Positions 18,453-27,685 of a DNA stretch of 56,071 nt are shown here, in pieces. How positions within the stretch are numbered: the first letter of the stretch is position 1; every line of letters starts with the position of its first letter. The notes beneath the pieces were generated by a model, which was given only the letters and a program-made list of their open reading frames with translations, made no database searches and had not been told where the DNA came from. Source of the stretch: Fischerella muscicola SAG 1427-1 = PCC 73103 (GTDB lineage: Bacteria; Cyanobacteriota; Cyanobacteriia; Cyanobacteriales; Nostocaceae); the NCBI RefSeq assembly GCF_000317245.1, contig NZ_AJLJ01000013.1:1-56071 (forward strand), written 5' to 3'. The position numbers were made by a program, and so were the translations under genes.

Positions 18453-19107
18453 ACCGCAATACCGTATTTTGGTAGTTGATGACGCTCATGATAGTCGTTT
18501 GCTGTTAGTAAAATTACTAACATCCATTGGCTTTTCAGTCAAGGAAGCTACAAATGGTAGAGAAGCCATCTCTGTTTGGGAATCCTGGAAACCTAATCTC
18601 ATTTTCATGGATATGCGGATGCCGATCATGGATGGTTACGAAGCGACTAGAGAAATTAAAAAGAGGGAAACAGATGCGGTTTCGCCTACTGTCATTATCG
18701 CCCTCACAGCTAATGCTTTTGAGGAACAACGACAGGCGATGATCTCAGCTGGGTGTGATGATTTTATTAATAAACCCTTCCGTGAAGAATTATTACTAGA
18801 AAAACTCGCCCATTATCTGGGGGTGAAATATCTTTTTTATGAAGAGAATCAAGAAGACATATCACAAAACGAAACAAATACAGAAACTATTTTAAATTCC
18901 CTTGATATAGTTGCTCTATTATCAGAAATGCCAACTCAGTGGTTAACACAGGTGCATTATGCCGCAGCGCAATGCAGTGATGATTTGATTATAGAGTTAG
19001 TTAAGCAAATACCTTCAGGTCAATCTTTGCTGAGTAATTTCCTCACCGATTTAGCTGAAAACTTTCGGTTTGAGAAAATTATGGAATTAGTTGACGCAGT
19101 TAAGTAA
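18394..19107 (+). CDS. Receiver-domain protein, probably kinase C-terminus
   Basis: 237 residues from the ATG at 18394. After the linker QQVIGLAPGEPQYRILVVDD comes a receiver domain (about residues 24-145) with phosphoacceptor D73 in IFMDMRMPIMDG, the Thr in ALTAN and the Lys in INKPF. A roughly 75-residue helical tail follows that is common at the end of cyanobacterial hybrid kinases. No ribosome binding site precedes the ATG, and the start lies inside the kinase gene in another frame (59-base overlap). Deleting one A from the run at 18403-18406 fuses it to the kinase. Either a frameshifted half-gene or a separately translated response regulator. Confidence 0.75.
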   Translation: MKFKTTASVSQQVIGLAPGEPQYRILVVDDAHDSRLLLVKLLTSIGFSVKEATNGREAISVWESWKPNLIFMDMRMPIMDGYEATREIKKRETDAVSPTVIIALTANAFEEQRQAMISAGCDDFINKPFREELLLEKLAHYLGVKYLFYEENQEDISQNETNTETILNSLDIVALLSEMPTQWLTQVHYAAAQCSDDLIIELVKQIPSGQSLLSNFLTDLAENFRFEKIMELVDAVK

Positions 19108-19129
19108 GTCGTCACAAATGTACCAGACG

Positions 19130-19235
19130 CGTTCACCGAAGGTGTTCCCGTTCCCTCGAAGAGGGTTCCGAAGGTAGGGTAATTTCGCGTCTAGTTGAAG
19201 TCGTCATTGGTCATTAGAGACGCGATCGCTCTTAC
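19130..19235. repeat. Short intergenic repeats
   Basis: Contains the imperfect copies ACCGAAGGTGTTCCC and TTCCGAAGGTAGGG around a CCCTCGAAGAGGG hairpin, then two GACGCG/CGCGTC half-sites. This resembles dispersed cyanobacterial intergenic repeats; no gene is present. Confidence 0.4.
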
Positions 19236-19293
19236 CCATCTCAGAAGATACTAAAATTTGATACATTGTCAAAATTTCATCCACAATAAGTTT

Positions 19294-20061
19294 ATGAGTA
19301 AATTTTTACCTGAAATTGGGCAAATTATGCGATATTACCGTAGTTTGATAGTATTATGCTTATTATGTCTGGTTCTTGCTTGGTCATTACCAGCGCAAGC
19401 TGCTACCCGTGTTAACCCGCAACTCGAAGAACAAGTCTTAGAAATTATCCGTAAACACCCAGAAGTAATTATCGAATCTGTTCAGGTTTATCAACAGCAA
19501 AAAGAACAGAAGTTAGATAAAGTACGACAAGAATTTTTAGAGGATTTAAAAACCAATCCTCAAGCAGTAATTGCTGATTCTCCCACAATTGGCTCAAATG
19601 AATCAAAAACTATATTGGTAGAGTTTTCTGATTTTCAATGTCCCTACTGTGCTGAAGCTCATCAAACTTTAAAAAAACTGCTAGCAAAGCATCAAAAAGA
19701 TATTAAGTTTGTTTACAAACACTATCCTTTAACTCCAATACATGCTGAAGCTATGCCAGCTGCAAAAGCAGCTTGGGCAGCACAACAACAGGATAAGTTC
19801 TGGGAATATCAAGATGCGTTATTTACTAATCAAGATAAACTAGGTGAATCTTTATATGTAAATATTGCTAAAAAACTGAATTTAAATTTAGCAAAATTCA
19901 ACCAAGATAGAGAGATTGCTAATACTGCCATTGAAAAAGATATAGAATTAGCTCAAAATTTAAAGCTTTCTGGTACACCATCTTTTATTATTAGCAGTGA
20001 AAAGGTTTCTGGTGCTGTACAGATATCTGACCTGGAAAATATTTTAGCGAATGCCAAGTAG
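19294..20061 (+). CDS. DsbA-family thioredoxin-fold exported protein
   Basis: 255 residues from the ATG at 19294. A Sec signal peptide begins at the internal Met RYYRSLIVLCLL and ends near LPAQA, so the mature protein is periplasmic or lumenal. A helical linker precedes a DsbA/DsbG-like thioredoxin domain with redox pair C116 and C119 (QCPYC) and a cis-Pro loop GTPSFII. It should catalyse disulfide exchange in exported proteins. The frame opens at a TTG at 19258; another possible start is the ATG at 19327, which gives an ideal signal peptide. The partner (a VKOR- or DsbB-like enzyme) is not in the window. Confidence 0.85.
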   Translation: MSKFLPEIGQIMRYYRSLIVLCLLCLVLAWSLPAQAATRVNPQLEEQVLEIIRKHPEVIIESVQVYQQQKEQKLDKVRQEFLEDLKTNPQAVIADSPTIGSNESKTILVEFSDFQCPYCAEAHQTLKKLLAKHQKDIKFVYKHYPLTPIHAEAMPAAKAAWAAQQQDKFWEYQDALFTNQDKLGESLYVNIAKKLNLNLAKFNQDREIANTAIEKDIELAQNLKLSGTPSFIISSEKVSGAVQISDLENILANAK

Positions 20062-20080
20062 TTGATACAAATACAGACGA

Positions 20081-20110
20081 TGTAGAGACAGTAATTTTAC
20101 GGTCTCTACA
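20081..20110 (+). terminator. Hairpin after DsbA-family gene
   Basis: TGTAGAGAC (20081-20089) pairs perfectly with GTCTCTACA (20102-20110), 20 bases after the stop codon. The downstream sequence is moderately T-rich without a clean T-run. Confidence 0.45.
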
Positions 20111-20176
20111 AGTTTATTATGTATCATAATTAAAATTTTTCCAGGACTTACTCAACTGACATATTATTTTAATTTC

Positions 20177-20223
20177 GTAGTAAGGACTTTAGTCCTCAAA
20201 ATAAGGACTAAAGTCCTTACTAC
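20177..20223. repeat. Long perfect hairpin repeat, 20-bp arms
   Basis: GTAGTAAGGACTTTAGTCCT at 20177-20196 is exactly complementary to 20204-20223, with a 7-base loop. Each arm is itself nearly palindromic (AGGACTTTAGTCCT). It is typical of dispersed palindromic elements in cyanobacterial genomes. Confidence 0.65.
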
Positions 20224-20356
20224 AAGCATATTCCTTCCCAAGAAATTGTTAAAAATCTCATCAGTATCAATTCTTGGCAAGCAATCCGGAAAGTTTTTCT
20301 ATTCCCGTGAATCTCAAAATATATTGACTCATCGCTGCTAAATTCTGAGGTTATTA

Positions 20357-21055
20357 ATGCATCGGCTGCTATCTTGGATATTTACCTCTATTCCCATAAT
20401 CACAGGCTGTTCTGCAAATCAAGTGTTTCAGCCTGACTTTGTAGCTACAAAAACTCCTGTTGCAACTTCTAATCCCCAAAAACGAGGAGATTATCTTTCG
20501 CCATTGGAACAACAAGTAATTGTGGAAATGAACAAAGCGAGAACTGATCCTAAAAGTTATGTTGCTGTACTCAAAAATTACAGAAGCCGCTTTGTGGGTA
20601 ATCAAGTCCGAATTTCTCAGAATGTCTATTTACAAACTCAAGAAGGTGTAGCGGCTGTTGATGAAGCGATCGCATATCTTAACTCAGTTCGTCCTGTGGG
20701 TGCTTTGAGTGCATCTAAAGGTATGTCTCTAGCAGCTAGGGATCATGTTAAAGACCAAGGTACCAAAGGTGCAACAGGTCACGATGGAACTGATGGTAGC
20801 GATCCCTTCACACGTCTGAGTCGCTATGGAAGTTGGAAAATTACTGCTGGTGAGAACATTAGCTACGGTTCGCACACAGCCCAAGATATTGTCATGCAGT
20901 TAATTATCGATGATGGAGTGAGCGATCGCGGTCATCGCATAAATATTTTTAACCCAAATTTTAAAGTTGCAGGGGTGGCTTTCGGGATTCACTCCACATA
21001 CAGGCAAATGTGCGTTATTAATTATGCTGGAGGGTATGTAGAAAAATCTGTGTGA
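20357..21055 (+). CDS. CAP (SCP/PR-1) domain lipoprotein
   Basis: 232 residues. A short hydrophobic signal ends in a lipobox (ITGC, Cys at residue 18), so the protein is probably lipid-anchored outside the inner membrane. The CAP domain covers about residues 48-228: [19 protein letters not shown] opens it, and the motifs [28 protein letters not shown] and [13 protein letters not shown] carry the usual His/Glu/His cavity residues. The function of bacterial CAP proteins is not settled. GAGG lies 6 bases before the ATG. The next gene follows after 18 bases, so the two are likely co-transcribed. Confidence 0.85.
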   Translation: MHRLLSWIFTSIPIITGCSANQVFQPDFVATKTPVATSNPQKRGDYLSPLEQQVIVEMNKARTDPKSYVAVLKNYRSRFVGNQVRISQNVYLQTQEGVAAVDEAIAYLNSVRPVGALSASKGMSLAARDHVKDQGTKGATGHDGTDGSDPFTRLSRYGSWKITAGENISYGSHTAQDIVMQLIIDDGVSDRGHRINIFNPNFKVAGVAFGIHSTYRQMCVINYAGGYVEKSV

Positions 21056-21073
21056 AAACAAAGGCTAAGAATC

Positions 21074-21931
21074 ATGGGCGATCGCTCTGTTTACCAAAAT
21101 TCCCCAGCCATATCCTTGAATGTTCAAATTCAAGGTCAGGGCTTCCCCATTCTCTGTTTACATGGTCATCCTGGTTCCGGTTCTAGTCTTTCTGTTTTTA
21201 CTGATCACCTTTCTAGACGCTTCCAAACTGTTGCCCCAGATCTCCGTGGCTATGGTAAAAGTCGGTTTAATGGCAATTTTGCGATGAGTGACCATTTAAA
21301 TGACTTAGAGAGGCTTATAGATCGCTTGCAGATAGAAAAATGCTTGATTTTGGGGTGGTCGCTAGGTGGCATTTTGGCGATGGAATTGGCACTCCGGTTA
21401 TCTGAGCGCGTTACTGGGTTAATTTTGGTAGCAACTGCTGCTAGACCGAGGGGAAACCATCCACCAATAACTTGGCAGGATAATTTCTATACCGGAGTCA
21501 CCTCTATTTTGAATTTAATCAAACCGGGCTGGCAGTGGAATGTTGAGACATTTGGTAAGCGATCGCTATTTCGCTACCTGATTCAACAACATACTGCCAC
21601 TACCTATAAATACATAGCCAAAGATGCTGTGTCGGCTTATTTACAAACCTCAGCATCTGCAACTCGCGCTCTCTACACGGCAATCAAAGCAGGTTACAAC
21701 CGCCTTGCTGACCTTGAGCAAATTCAGTGTCCTGCTTTAGTCATGGCAGGTTCTCAAGATCGCCACATCACACCTGACTCTAGTATAGAAACAGCCCGAC
21801 ACTTACAAAATTGCCAGTGGCAGTGTTACGCCAACACCGCTCACCTCTTCCCTTGGGAAATTCCCAATCAGGTATTGAGCGATATTGATTATTGGTTGGA
21901 GACACATCCAGAAATAGTCATTAGTCATTAG
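21074..21931 (+). CDS. Alpha/beta-hydrolase
   Basis: 285 residues with a complete alpha/beta-hydrolase triad: nucleophile S96 in GWSLGG, aspartate in AGSQDRHIT (about 236) and histidine in NTAHLFPWE (about 263). The oxyanion loop is LHGHPGSG. A cap region lies between about 125 and 210. The substrate is unknown; similarity is to the general haloperoxidase/esterase group. It follows the CAP gene at 18 bases. The end of the gene runs into TCATTAGTCA heptamer repeats. Confidence 0.8.
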   Translation: MGDRSVYQNSPAISLNVQIQGQGFPILCLHGHPGSGSSLSVFTDHLSRRFQTVAPDLRGYGKSRFNGNFAMSDHLNDLERLIDRLQIEKCLILGWSLGGILAMELALRLSERVTGLILVATAARPRGNHPPITWQDNFYTGVTSILNLIKPGWQWNVETFGKRSLFRYLIQQHTATTYKYIAKDAVSAYLQTSASATRALYTAIKAGYNRLADLEQIQCPALVMAGSQDRHITPDSSIETARHLQNCQWQCYANTAHLFPWEIPNQVLSDIDYWLETHPEIVISH

Positions 21932-22152
21932 TCAATGGTCAAAAATTTCTGACTTATGTTACTTGACTATTGACACTTGACTCTTGATCCTCAGAATTTT
22001 AGATTTTAAATTTTGGATTTTGGATTGTTTTTGGTGCAAGCCCCGCCTCAGAGTGGACGAAACAAATCTCAAATCGTCAATCTAAAATCCCCAAGCTGCA
22101 TCCCTTTATGGGTACAGTCAATCTAAAATCTAAAATCCAAAATCTAAAATTG
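21914..22152. repeat. Heptamer repeats and inverted TTTTGGATT blocks
   Basis: TTAGTCA/ATGGTCA units begin at the hydrolase stop. Then ATTTTAGATTTTAAATTTTG-type units (about 21993-22030) face their reverse complement (AATCTAAAATCCAAAATC, about 22118-22150). The intervening GC-rich piece holds nothing codable. Confidence 0.5.
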
Positions 22153-22167
22153 ATTGACCAGCCTTAT

Positions 22168-22470
22168 TCATACTTGACCGCTAAAGACAGGCTTTACTTT
22201 GCGGTCAATCCGTTCCCCCAGGTCTTCAGCAATTGTTAATACATCTGGTTTACAGCGTTTTACATTTACAGCTATTCCTTGTGCGCCTTCCTGTTCTAAA
22301 TCTTCTAAGTAACCTTTAACAGCTGCTTTTGCTTCTGCTGAGTTTAAAAATGGCCCAAAGTAGTATGTACATTTAGGATTCTGTGTAGCAATTTCTACCC
22401 ACCAAGCCAATCCCAAAGTCTGGAATGTATTAATCAAAAATTCCCTAGATTGTTCCCAAATAGTTTTCAT
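22168..22470 (-). CDS. DUF1816 domain protein
   Basis: 100 residues, a cyanobacterial family of unknown function. The hallmarks are LAWWVEIATQNPKCTYYFGPF, where an aromatic core precedes the tyrosine pair, then SAEAKAAVKGYLEDLEQEGA and VNVKRCKPDVLTI. No membrane segment. Some members are associated with phycobilisome-linker-like sequences, but nothing here shows that. It lies 70 bases downstream of rlmB on the same strand and could be read from its promoter. Confidence 0.85.
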   Translation of the reverse strand: MKTIWEQSREFLINTFQTLGLAWWVEIATQNPKCTYYFGPFLNSAEAKAAVKGYLEDLEQEGAQGIAVNVKRCKPDVLTIAEDLGERIDRKVKPVFSGQV

Positions 22471-22540
22471 GGTTTGCGCCAGTTTATTAACGTTGTATTG
22501 GGTCTTAAACGTTTGTTGTAATTGTGTACTTTACATTTCT

Positions 22541-23542
22541 TTATACTCTGTTACCACCGTTTTTCCAAGTGGTTTTTTGTAGTTTATCGAAATGTAGGGT
22601 ATTTTTTTCCCAGCGTTGGCGATAAATTTCATACAAAGCCATCCCCGCTGCAACTGATGCATTCAGGCTAGGAGTCTTACCCTGTAAGGGGATTGACACC
22701 AAAACATCACAGCAACGTTGTGTCAACAAACTGAGACCTTCTCCTTCAGATCCAACTACTAAAACGATCGCACCATTAAAATCCACTGTTTGTATTGGTT
22801 CGTTACCCTCACAAGCAGTCCCGTAAATCCAGAAGCCGGCTGTTTTCAGTTCTTCCAAAGCCCGGTGCAGATTCACGACTCTCGCAACTGGAAAATGTTC
22901 TAAAGCACCTGCTGCTACTTTCATGACAGTGGAAGTGATCCCAGATGCTCGTCGTTGCGGGATGATTAACCCTTGAGCACCGATAGCTTCGGCTGTCCGA
23001 ATAATTGCTCCTAAGTTATGGGGATCAGTGATCCCATCAGCAGCAACGATGACCGGATTGGTTACAGTTTTGGCACTTTCGATCAATTCGTGGAATTCTA
23101 TGTAGGTATAGGGAGCAATTTGTGCTGCTACACCTTGGTGATTTCCCCCATCAGTAATTTGGTCTAAGCGCTTGGGTTCTACTTCATCAATGATCGTGCC
23201 ATTGTCCTTGGCTTGCAAAATCAAAGAGTGAAAGCGGTGATCGTAGCGCAGGCGGGAAGTAATCCAAATCCGGTTCAGCAAGCGTTGACTTTCCAATGCA
23301 CTCAAGACTGGATAGCGACCGTAGATCAGATCGCTATCTTGTGGATTATCTAGTGCTTTATCCTGTGATTGTTGTTTGGTGTTTGGTGCATCCACTTTTT
23401 TAGTGGAAGTGCGAACAATATTAGGAACAACGCGCTTGCCCTTTAATTTTAGGGTTTGTCCCCGATTCCTTTCACCAGAAGTGATAATCTTTTTCGTGTT
23501 GTTTGCCATGGGATTGTTTGGGTTATGCGTAGGAGTGGGCAT
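22541..23542 (-). CDS. rlmB: 23S rRNA 2'-O-ribose methyltransferase RlmB (TrmH/SpoU)
   Basis: 333 residues of the SpoU/TrmH family, which methylates a 23S rRNA guanosine (G2251 in E. coli). A basic disordered N-terminus of about 70 residues precedes the substrate-binding domain ([20 protein letters not shown]) and the knotted SPOUT domain, with motif 1 [17 protein letters not shown], motif 2 [12 protein letters not shown] and motif 3 [18 protein letters not shown]. Full length. The ATG at 23542 lacks a clear binding site; an internal Met at 23509 is an alternative. Confidence 0.9.
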   Translation of the reverse strand: MPTPTHNPNNPMANNTKKIITSGERNRGQTLKLKGKRVVPNIVRTSTKKVDAPNTKQQSQDKALDNPQDSDLIYGRYPVLSALESQRLLNRIWITSRLRYDHRFHSLILQAKDNGTIIDEVEPKRLDQITDGGNHQGVAAQIAPYTYIEFHELIESAKTVTNPVIVAADGITDPHNLGAIIRTAEAIGAQGLIIPQRRASGITSTVMKVAAGALEHFPVARVVNLHRALEELKTAGFWIYGTACEGNEPIQTVDFNGAIVLVVGSEGEGLSLLTQRCCDVLVSIPLQGKTPSLNASVAAGMALYEIYRQRWEKNTLHFDKLQKTTWKNGGNRV

Positions 23543-23713
23543 CCGATTATTAAAAAACTAAAAAATCATAAAACTTTTGTGCTTGGATCTAGCGATGACG
23601 ACCTTTTTCGGTGTCCACAGGCTGTCATAGTCAGTCTAAACTCATAACCTCACACCATAATTTATCGAACATAAATAATAAGCAATTCTACTTTGATGAG
23701 GTTGTTTTTCTCA

Positions 23714-24172
23714 CTACTTTTCTAATTGCAGTTTTTGCAATAGTTCAGTTAAGCGTAAGTAATCAGTAAGATATAGATAGCCGATTAAAGTCTCTAAGCT
23801 AGTTGCTTGTTGATATATTTCCGGGTTTAGCCGTTTAGGGCGTCCTGTGGCGGCATTACGGCCCCGTCGGACTATTTCTAATTCACTGTGCCGCAGATGA
23901 GGAGTAAGCGATCGCAAGTGTAGCGCCTGCTTTTCTGCCCTGACCTGCGCCACTACCAAGCGATGATAACTTTCGCTTCGCTGCGGCGGCAGCAGATAGT
24001 ACATTCTAACATAAAGTTCGTATACTGCATCTCCCAAATATGCTAAAGCAACAGGAGAAAGTTGTTGTAGTTGTGCTTGGTCAATGTCCTGTGGGAATAA
24101 ATTTTCTATAGTTGCTCGCATCAATTGCCAACAAGACGAATCTAACACTCCAGATCCACCTTGTTCATTCAA
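23714..24172 (-). CDS. mrnC: Mini-ribonuclease 3 (MrnC)
   Basis: 152 residues, a catalytic RNase III domain without the double-stranded-RNA-binding domain. It matures 23S rRNA 3' and 5' ends. Seen: PVALAYLGDAVYELYVR, with the RNase III signature acid, then the basic HRLVVAQVRAEKQA and the second catalytic acid in ATSLETLIGYLYL. I chose the TTG at 24172 because AGGAGG lies 8 bases before it. The frame reaches a GTG at 24196, which would put that strong site inside the gene. It lies just upstream of rlmB on the same strand, so two 23S rRNA enzymes are neighbours. Confidence 0.85.
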   Translation of the reverse strand: MNEQGGSGVLDSSCWQLMRATIENLFPQDIDQAQLQQLSPVALAYLGDAVYELYVRMYYLLPPQRSESYHRLVVAQVRAEKQALHLRSLTPHLRHSELEIVRRGRNAATGRPKRLNPEIYQQATSLETLIGYLYLTDYLRLTELLQKLQLEK

Positions 24173-24489
24173 TAAGTTTTCCTCCTTTGATTTCACAAGC
24201 TCATTGTTCCTTGAAGACTATATTTGGGAGGTTGGGGATGGCATATTTTTTAAGCAGATTCAGTGTTCTCCCACTAGATCAGCTTTATTTAAGATTAGAA
24301 TGAACTTTGAGATTGTGAAGTACCTAATTTCCATTCTTTATAGTTTTTTTGGGATTGTTATTTTAAAAAGTCAATGGTCAAGAGTCAATGGTCAGTGATA
24401 AACATCTAACAACCAACCTAACTTCTTACAAAAATTAAGCTATCCAGATTGAACATCGGATAGCTAATTTTATCAGCACAGCCAAGCCA
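24173..24489. other. Gap without a gene
   Basis: Apart from the mrnC binding site at 24181-24186 and heptamer-type GTCAATG units at 24370-24400, nothing is recognised. An open frame across 24084-24398 is a shadow of mrnC. Confidence 0.5.
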
Positions 24490-24894
24490 TCAAGAAGGGT
24501 TCTTGACGTTTTCTAAAGCTTCATCAACTGATTTTTGCAGCATTAGAAACTTTTCTAAACGGACAAGCTTGACTGTTTGAGTTACGCGGGCATTAGTGAC
24601 GATCTGCAAAGTACCTTCAGCATTTTGCGCCTGCTTGGCTAGTTGCACCAAAGCACCCAAGCCGGAACTATCAACAAAGTCGATTTGTGAGAGATCCAGA
24701 ATAATGTGCTTGGGACCCTCGTCAATCTTGCTTCCTAATACTTTGCGAAACGTCGGTTCCGAAAACGCGTCTAACAAACCTGTGAGGCGGAATAGCTGAC
24801 AGTTATCCCGGACTTCACGAGTACCTCTCAGGCTAACGGTTAGGTTTAGTGGTTCAGCAATAATTCCCTCCTCGTATTCATAATGAACGCTCAA
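24490..24894 (-). CDS. STAS-domain anti-sigma factor antagonist
   Basis: 134 residues, a single STAS domain of the SpoIIAA/RsbV type. The phosphorylatable serine is in QIDFVDSSGLGALVQL (about residues 68-83). Such proteins switch partners with an anti-sigma kinase. Partner genes (RsbW-like kinase, PP2C phosphatase) are not in the window. The start is a TTG with no obvious binding site; upstream the frame closes quickly and no ATG or GTG is available, so the start is forced. Confidence 0.85.
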   Translation of the reverse strand: MSVHYEYEEGIIAEPLNLTVSLRGTREVRDNCQLFRLTGLLDAFSEPTFRKVLGSKIDEGPKHIILDLSQIDFVDSSGLGALVQLAKQAQNAEGTLQIVTNARVTQTVKLVRLEKFLMLQKSVDEALENVKNPS

Positions 24895-24933
24895 GTATAG
24901 ATGGTTTTGGTAGATGTTGTCTACATTGGGGAT

Positions 24934-25021
24934 TAGTTATCAGTTATCAGTTATCAGTGAACAGTTAACAGCAAAAGGAAACTGATTACTGTTTACTGTT
25001 CATTGTTCACTGTTTCCAGTT
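24934..25021. repeat. AGTTATC heptamer repeat with inverted partner
   Basis: Three tandem AGTTATC units followed by GTGAACAGTTAACAG, then the complementary ACTGTTTACTGTTCATTG, so the tract can fold back on itself. It fills the gap between carA and the STAS gene. Confidence 0.6.
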
Positions 25022-25045
25022 CCCAATCTCGCACTTTCTCCATTT

Positions 25046-26224
25046 TTACTTTATTTTTACCTCATTAGATCTGTTTGCTGTTTGACGATCTGCGCGCATT
25101 GCTTGCACAAAATTCTCGAACAGGTAATCAGCGTCGTGAGGGCCAGGAGAAGCCTCTGGATGATACTGCACAGAAAATATAGGTAGATTCTTGTGACGTA
25201 ATCCAGCAACAGTGCGATCGTTCAAGTTTAGGTGGCTGATTTCTACAGTTGTTTGAGGTAGGGTATCTGGGTTAATAGCAAAACTGTGGTTTTGACTGGT
25301 AATTTCCACCCGTTTTTGTAAACCTGCTGGCTGATTCAAGCCACGATGCCCAAATTTAAGTTTATAGGTTTCTGCTCCCAGTGCATGACCTAAAATTTGA
25401 TGTCCCATGCAAATGCCAAACAGTGGTTTTTGAGATGACAGTAAAGCTTTGGCTGTCTCAATACCTTCAGTGACAGTGGCGGGATCACCAGGACCATTAG
25501 AGAGAAAAATTCCATCTGGATTATATTTGAGAATTTCCTCTATTGGCGTGTGGGCTGGAACAACAATAACTCGGCATCCATAACTTGCTAGACGGCGCAA
25601 GATATTACGTTTGATGCCAAAATCTAGAGCCACGACTGTGAAAATTTCTTCAGAATTAGTTTTTGCTTCTGGGTTAAATTCCCAAACGGGATCAGTGGTT
25701 TGTGACCATTCATATGCTGTTTGGGTTGTCACTTCACGGACAAGGTTTAATCCATTCATGGCAGGAGCTGCTAATACCCGTTCTAACAGTTCTGCTTCGT
25801 CGAGAATTTCTGTAGAAATGCCACCATTCATGGCCCCAAAAATGCGAATTTTCCGGGTTAAGGCGCGGGTGTCTATGCCGTAAATGCCTGGTATTTGGTG
25901 TTGTTTGAGGTAGTCTGGTAAAGATTGCGAGGAGCGCCAATTACTTGGTCGGCTACAAATATTACGGGTGATCGCTCCCCGCACATAGGGTCGATCTGAT
26001 TCTTCATCCTCTGGATTCACACCTGTGTTACCCAATTCTGGATAAGTAAAAACTACTATTTGACCACAGTAGCTAGGATCAGTCAGGACTTCTTGATATC
26101 CTGTCATACCAGTGTTAAATACCACTTCCCCGATTGCAGTGCCTGTAGCACCAAAAGACCAACCGCGATAAGTGGTTCCGTCGGCAAGAACAAGTAAGGC
26201 AGGTATTGCGTCAAATAAGGCCAT
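25046..26224 (-). CDS. carA: Carbamoyl-phosphate synthase small subunit
   Basis: 392 residues; the glutaminase subunit that feeds ammonia to CarB for pyrimidine and arginine synthesis. The N-terminal CarA domain ([17 protein letters not shown] ... [17 protein letters not shown]) is followed by a class I glutamine amidotransferase with the nucleophile Cys in [11 protein letters not shown] and the His/Glu pair in [13 protein letters not shown]. Full length and intact. CarB is not adjacent, which is usual in cyanobacteria. The promoter side (26225-26345) is full of GGGAGCA repeats. Confidence 0.95.
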   Translation of the reverse strand: MALFDAIPALLVLADGTTYRGWSFGATGTAIGEVVFNTGMTGYQEVLTDPSYCGQIVVFTYPELGNTGVNPEDEESDRPYVRGAITRNICSRPSNWRSSQSLPDYLKQHQIPGIYGIDTRALTRKIRIFGAMNGGISTEILDEAELLERVLAAPAMNGLNLVREVTTQTAYEWSQTTDPVWEFNPEAKTNSEEIFTVVALDFGIKRNILRRLASYGCRVIVVPAHTPIEEILKYNPDGIFLSNGPGDPATVTEGIETAKALLSSQKPLFGICMGHQILGHALGAETYKLKFGHRGLNQPAGLQKRVEITSQNHSFAINPDTLPQTTVEISHLNLNDRTVAGLRHKNLPIFSVQYHPEASPGPHDADYLFENFVQAMRADRQTANRSNEVKIK

Positions 26225-26599
26225 AGGCTATTAGGTCGAAAAAAGGGATTGGGGAGCAGGGAGCAGGGAGCAGGGATCGGGGATTGGGGACAAGGGAGCA
26301 GGGAGCAGGGAGCAGGGAGCAGGGAGTGTGGGAAGTGTGGGGAGAATAATCAATGCCCAATGCCCCATGCCCAATGACCAATCCACAGCGAAAAATCATT
26401 ATCCCATGAATTTATCATTTGAGTTGCTTTGCCTGCTTGCGTTACAATAAACACAGATCAAATGATCACCGAATAAATTTTATCGGCTACAGCATTCTCT
26501 TTAAATACTAAAGATATAGTGCATCTTTTATTGAATTCGGATATGAGCATGATTCCAAAGTATCGTGGGTATAGGGGAAGGTATGCGTTCTAAACAATT
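26225..26599. other. Gap between carA and retropepsin gene
   Basis: Bases 26245-26340 are a G-rich tandem repeat. The rest is AT-rich; TACAATAAA at 26442-26450 resembles a -10 for the plus-strand gene, and GATAAAATTT near 26480 can pair with ACCGAATAAATT. No gene seen. Confidence 0.45.
26245..26340. repeat. GGGAGCA tandem repeat tract
   Basis: About ten GGGAGCA heptamers in two blocks, interrupted by GGGATCGGGGATTGGGGACAA, then GTGTGGGAAGTGTGGGG. Strongly G-biased strand asymmetry; a possible G-quadruplex former. Confidence 0.7.
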
Positions 26600-27685
26600 A
26601 TGCTTCAGTCTTTGTTATCCCAAGCCACGCTAATATTTCTTTCCACCACACTGGCGATTTTTGCTGTTGCTTGTCGTGAAGACAAACAGGCTGTTGTGGA
26701 TCATAACCAACAACCAGAAGCAGTAGAAAAGACTCCGATCGCTTCTGTTGAGAACACACCATTACCGACAATAACTCCACAACCACAGCAATACCAAGCT
26801 TCGGAAATCCAATCCGATACTTTTGAGTTAGGCTTAGATAAAGCAGCTAGTGCTGATACTATCAGTCAATCTGCTCAATCAACAGAAGATTGGAATTTAG
26901 TAGTTAGTCAGTATGAAGATGCGATCGCGTTGATGAAACAAGTAGATCGGCAAAGTACCTACTTCCCCAGCGCTCAAGACAAGATCATCCAATATCAACG
27001 CCGGATTAAATACGCTCGACAGCAAGCTTTCTTGAGCAAGGAACCACCACCAAAAGTCACAACACAAGTACAACAACAACCTTCCAGGATAGTGCTTGTA
27101 GTTCCTCAACCTTCTGCTAAACCAGCAATTCTCCAAAAAACCCAACAACCAACAACCACTAACCAACAACCACTAACCAACAACCAACAACAGGTATTTG
27201 TAGCACCCACTACACAACAGCGCAATCAACCTGTGGTGTTTGTCGCTCCGATTAAACGACGAGTTGGGGGGACACCAATTATTGATGTCACTTTTAATGG
27301 CGATCAACAATTTGAGATGATTTTGGATACGGGAGCAAGTGGTACAGTCATTACCCAAGGTATGGCAAATACCTTGGGGATAGTACCTTTTGGGAGAGCC
27401 AAAGCAAACACAGCCAGTGCAAAAGCGGTGGAATTTCCCGTTGGTTATGTGAATTCCATGGAAGTTGGTGGGTTGACAGCCAAAAAAATTCCAGTGGCGA
27501 TCGCTGGAACAGAATTAGAAATCGGACTTTTAGGACACGATTTTTTTGGTGACTATGAGATCACCATCAAGCGCGATGTGATAGAATTTCGCCCACCATC
27601 TTACTCTGGGCAACTCAATCCTGTAGAAACTGGACTAACTGTTCCAACTTCGCCCAAGCCGCACCACTCTGAAGAATATCCCTAG
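26600..27685 (+). CDS. Retropepsin-like aspartic protease lipoprotein
   Basis: 361 residues. The signal sequence ends in a lipobox (AVAC, Cys at residue 25), so it is probably lipid-anchored. A low-complexity Gln/Pro/Thr linker (about 150-215) leads to a clan AA aspartic protease domain at about 220-335 of the TIGR02281 type, with the single active-site motif [13 protein letters not shown] and a second flap-side LGHDFFG. As in retropepsins, one motif per chain implies a dimer. The linker from 27134 to 27195 is encoded by AACCAAC-like heptamers. The last 71 bases overlap trpD on the opposite strand. Confidence 0.8.
   Translation: MLQSLLSQATLIFLSTTLAIFAVACREDKQAVVDHNQQPEAVEKTPIASVENTPLPTITPQPQQYQASEIQSDTFELGLDKAASADTISQSAQSTEDWNLVVSQYEDAIALMKQVDRQSTYFPSAQDKIIQYQRRIKYARQQAFLSKEPPPKVTTQVQQQPSRIVLVVPQPSAKPAILQKTQQPTTTNQQPLTNNQQQVFVAPTTQQRNQPVVFVAPIKRRVGGTPIIDVTFNGDQQFEMILDTGASGTVITQGMANTLGIVPFGRAKANTASAKAVEFPVGYVNSMEVGGLTAKKIPVAIAGTELEIGLLGHDFFGDYEITIKRDVIEFRPPSYSGQLNPVETGLTVPTSPKPHHSEEYP

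Noticed and set aside
24084..24398. Plus-strand 104-codon frame across the mrnC start
   Set aside because: Lies antisense to mrnC and into heptamer repeats; no binding site and no family resemblance.
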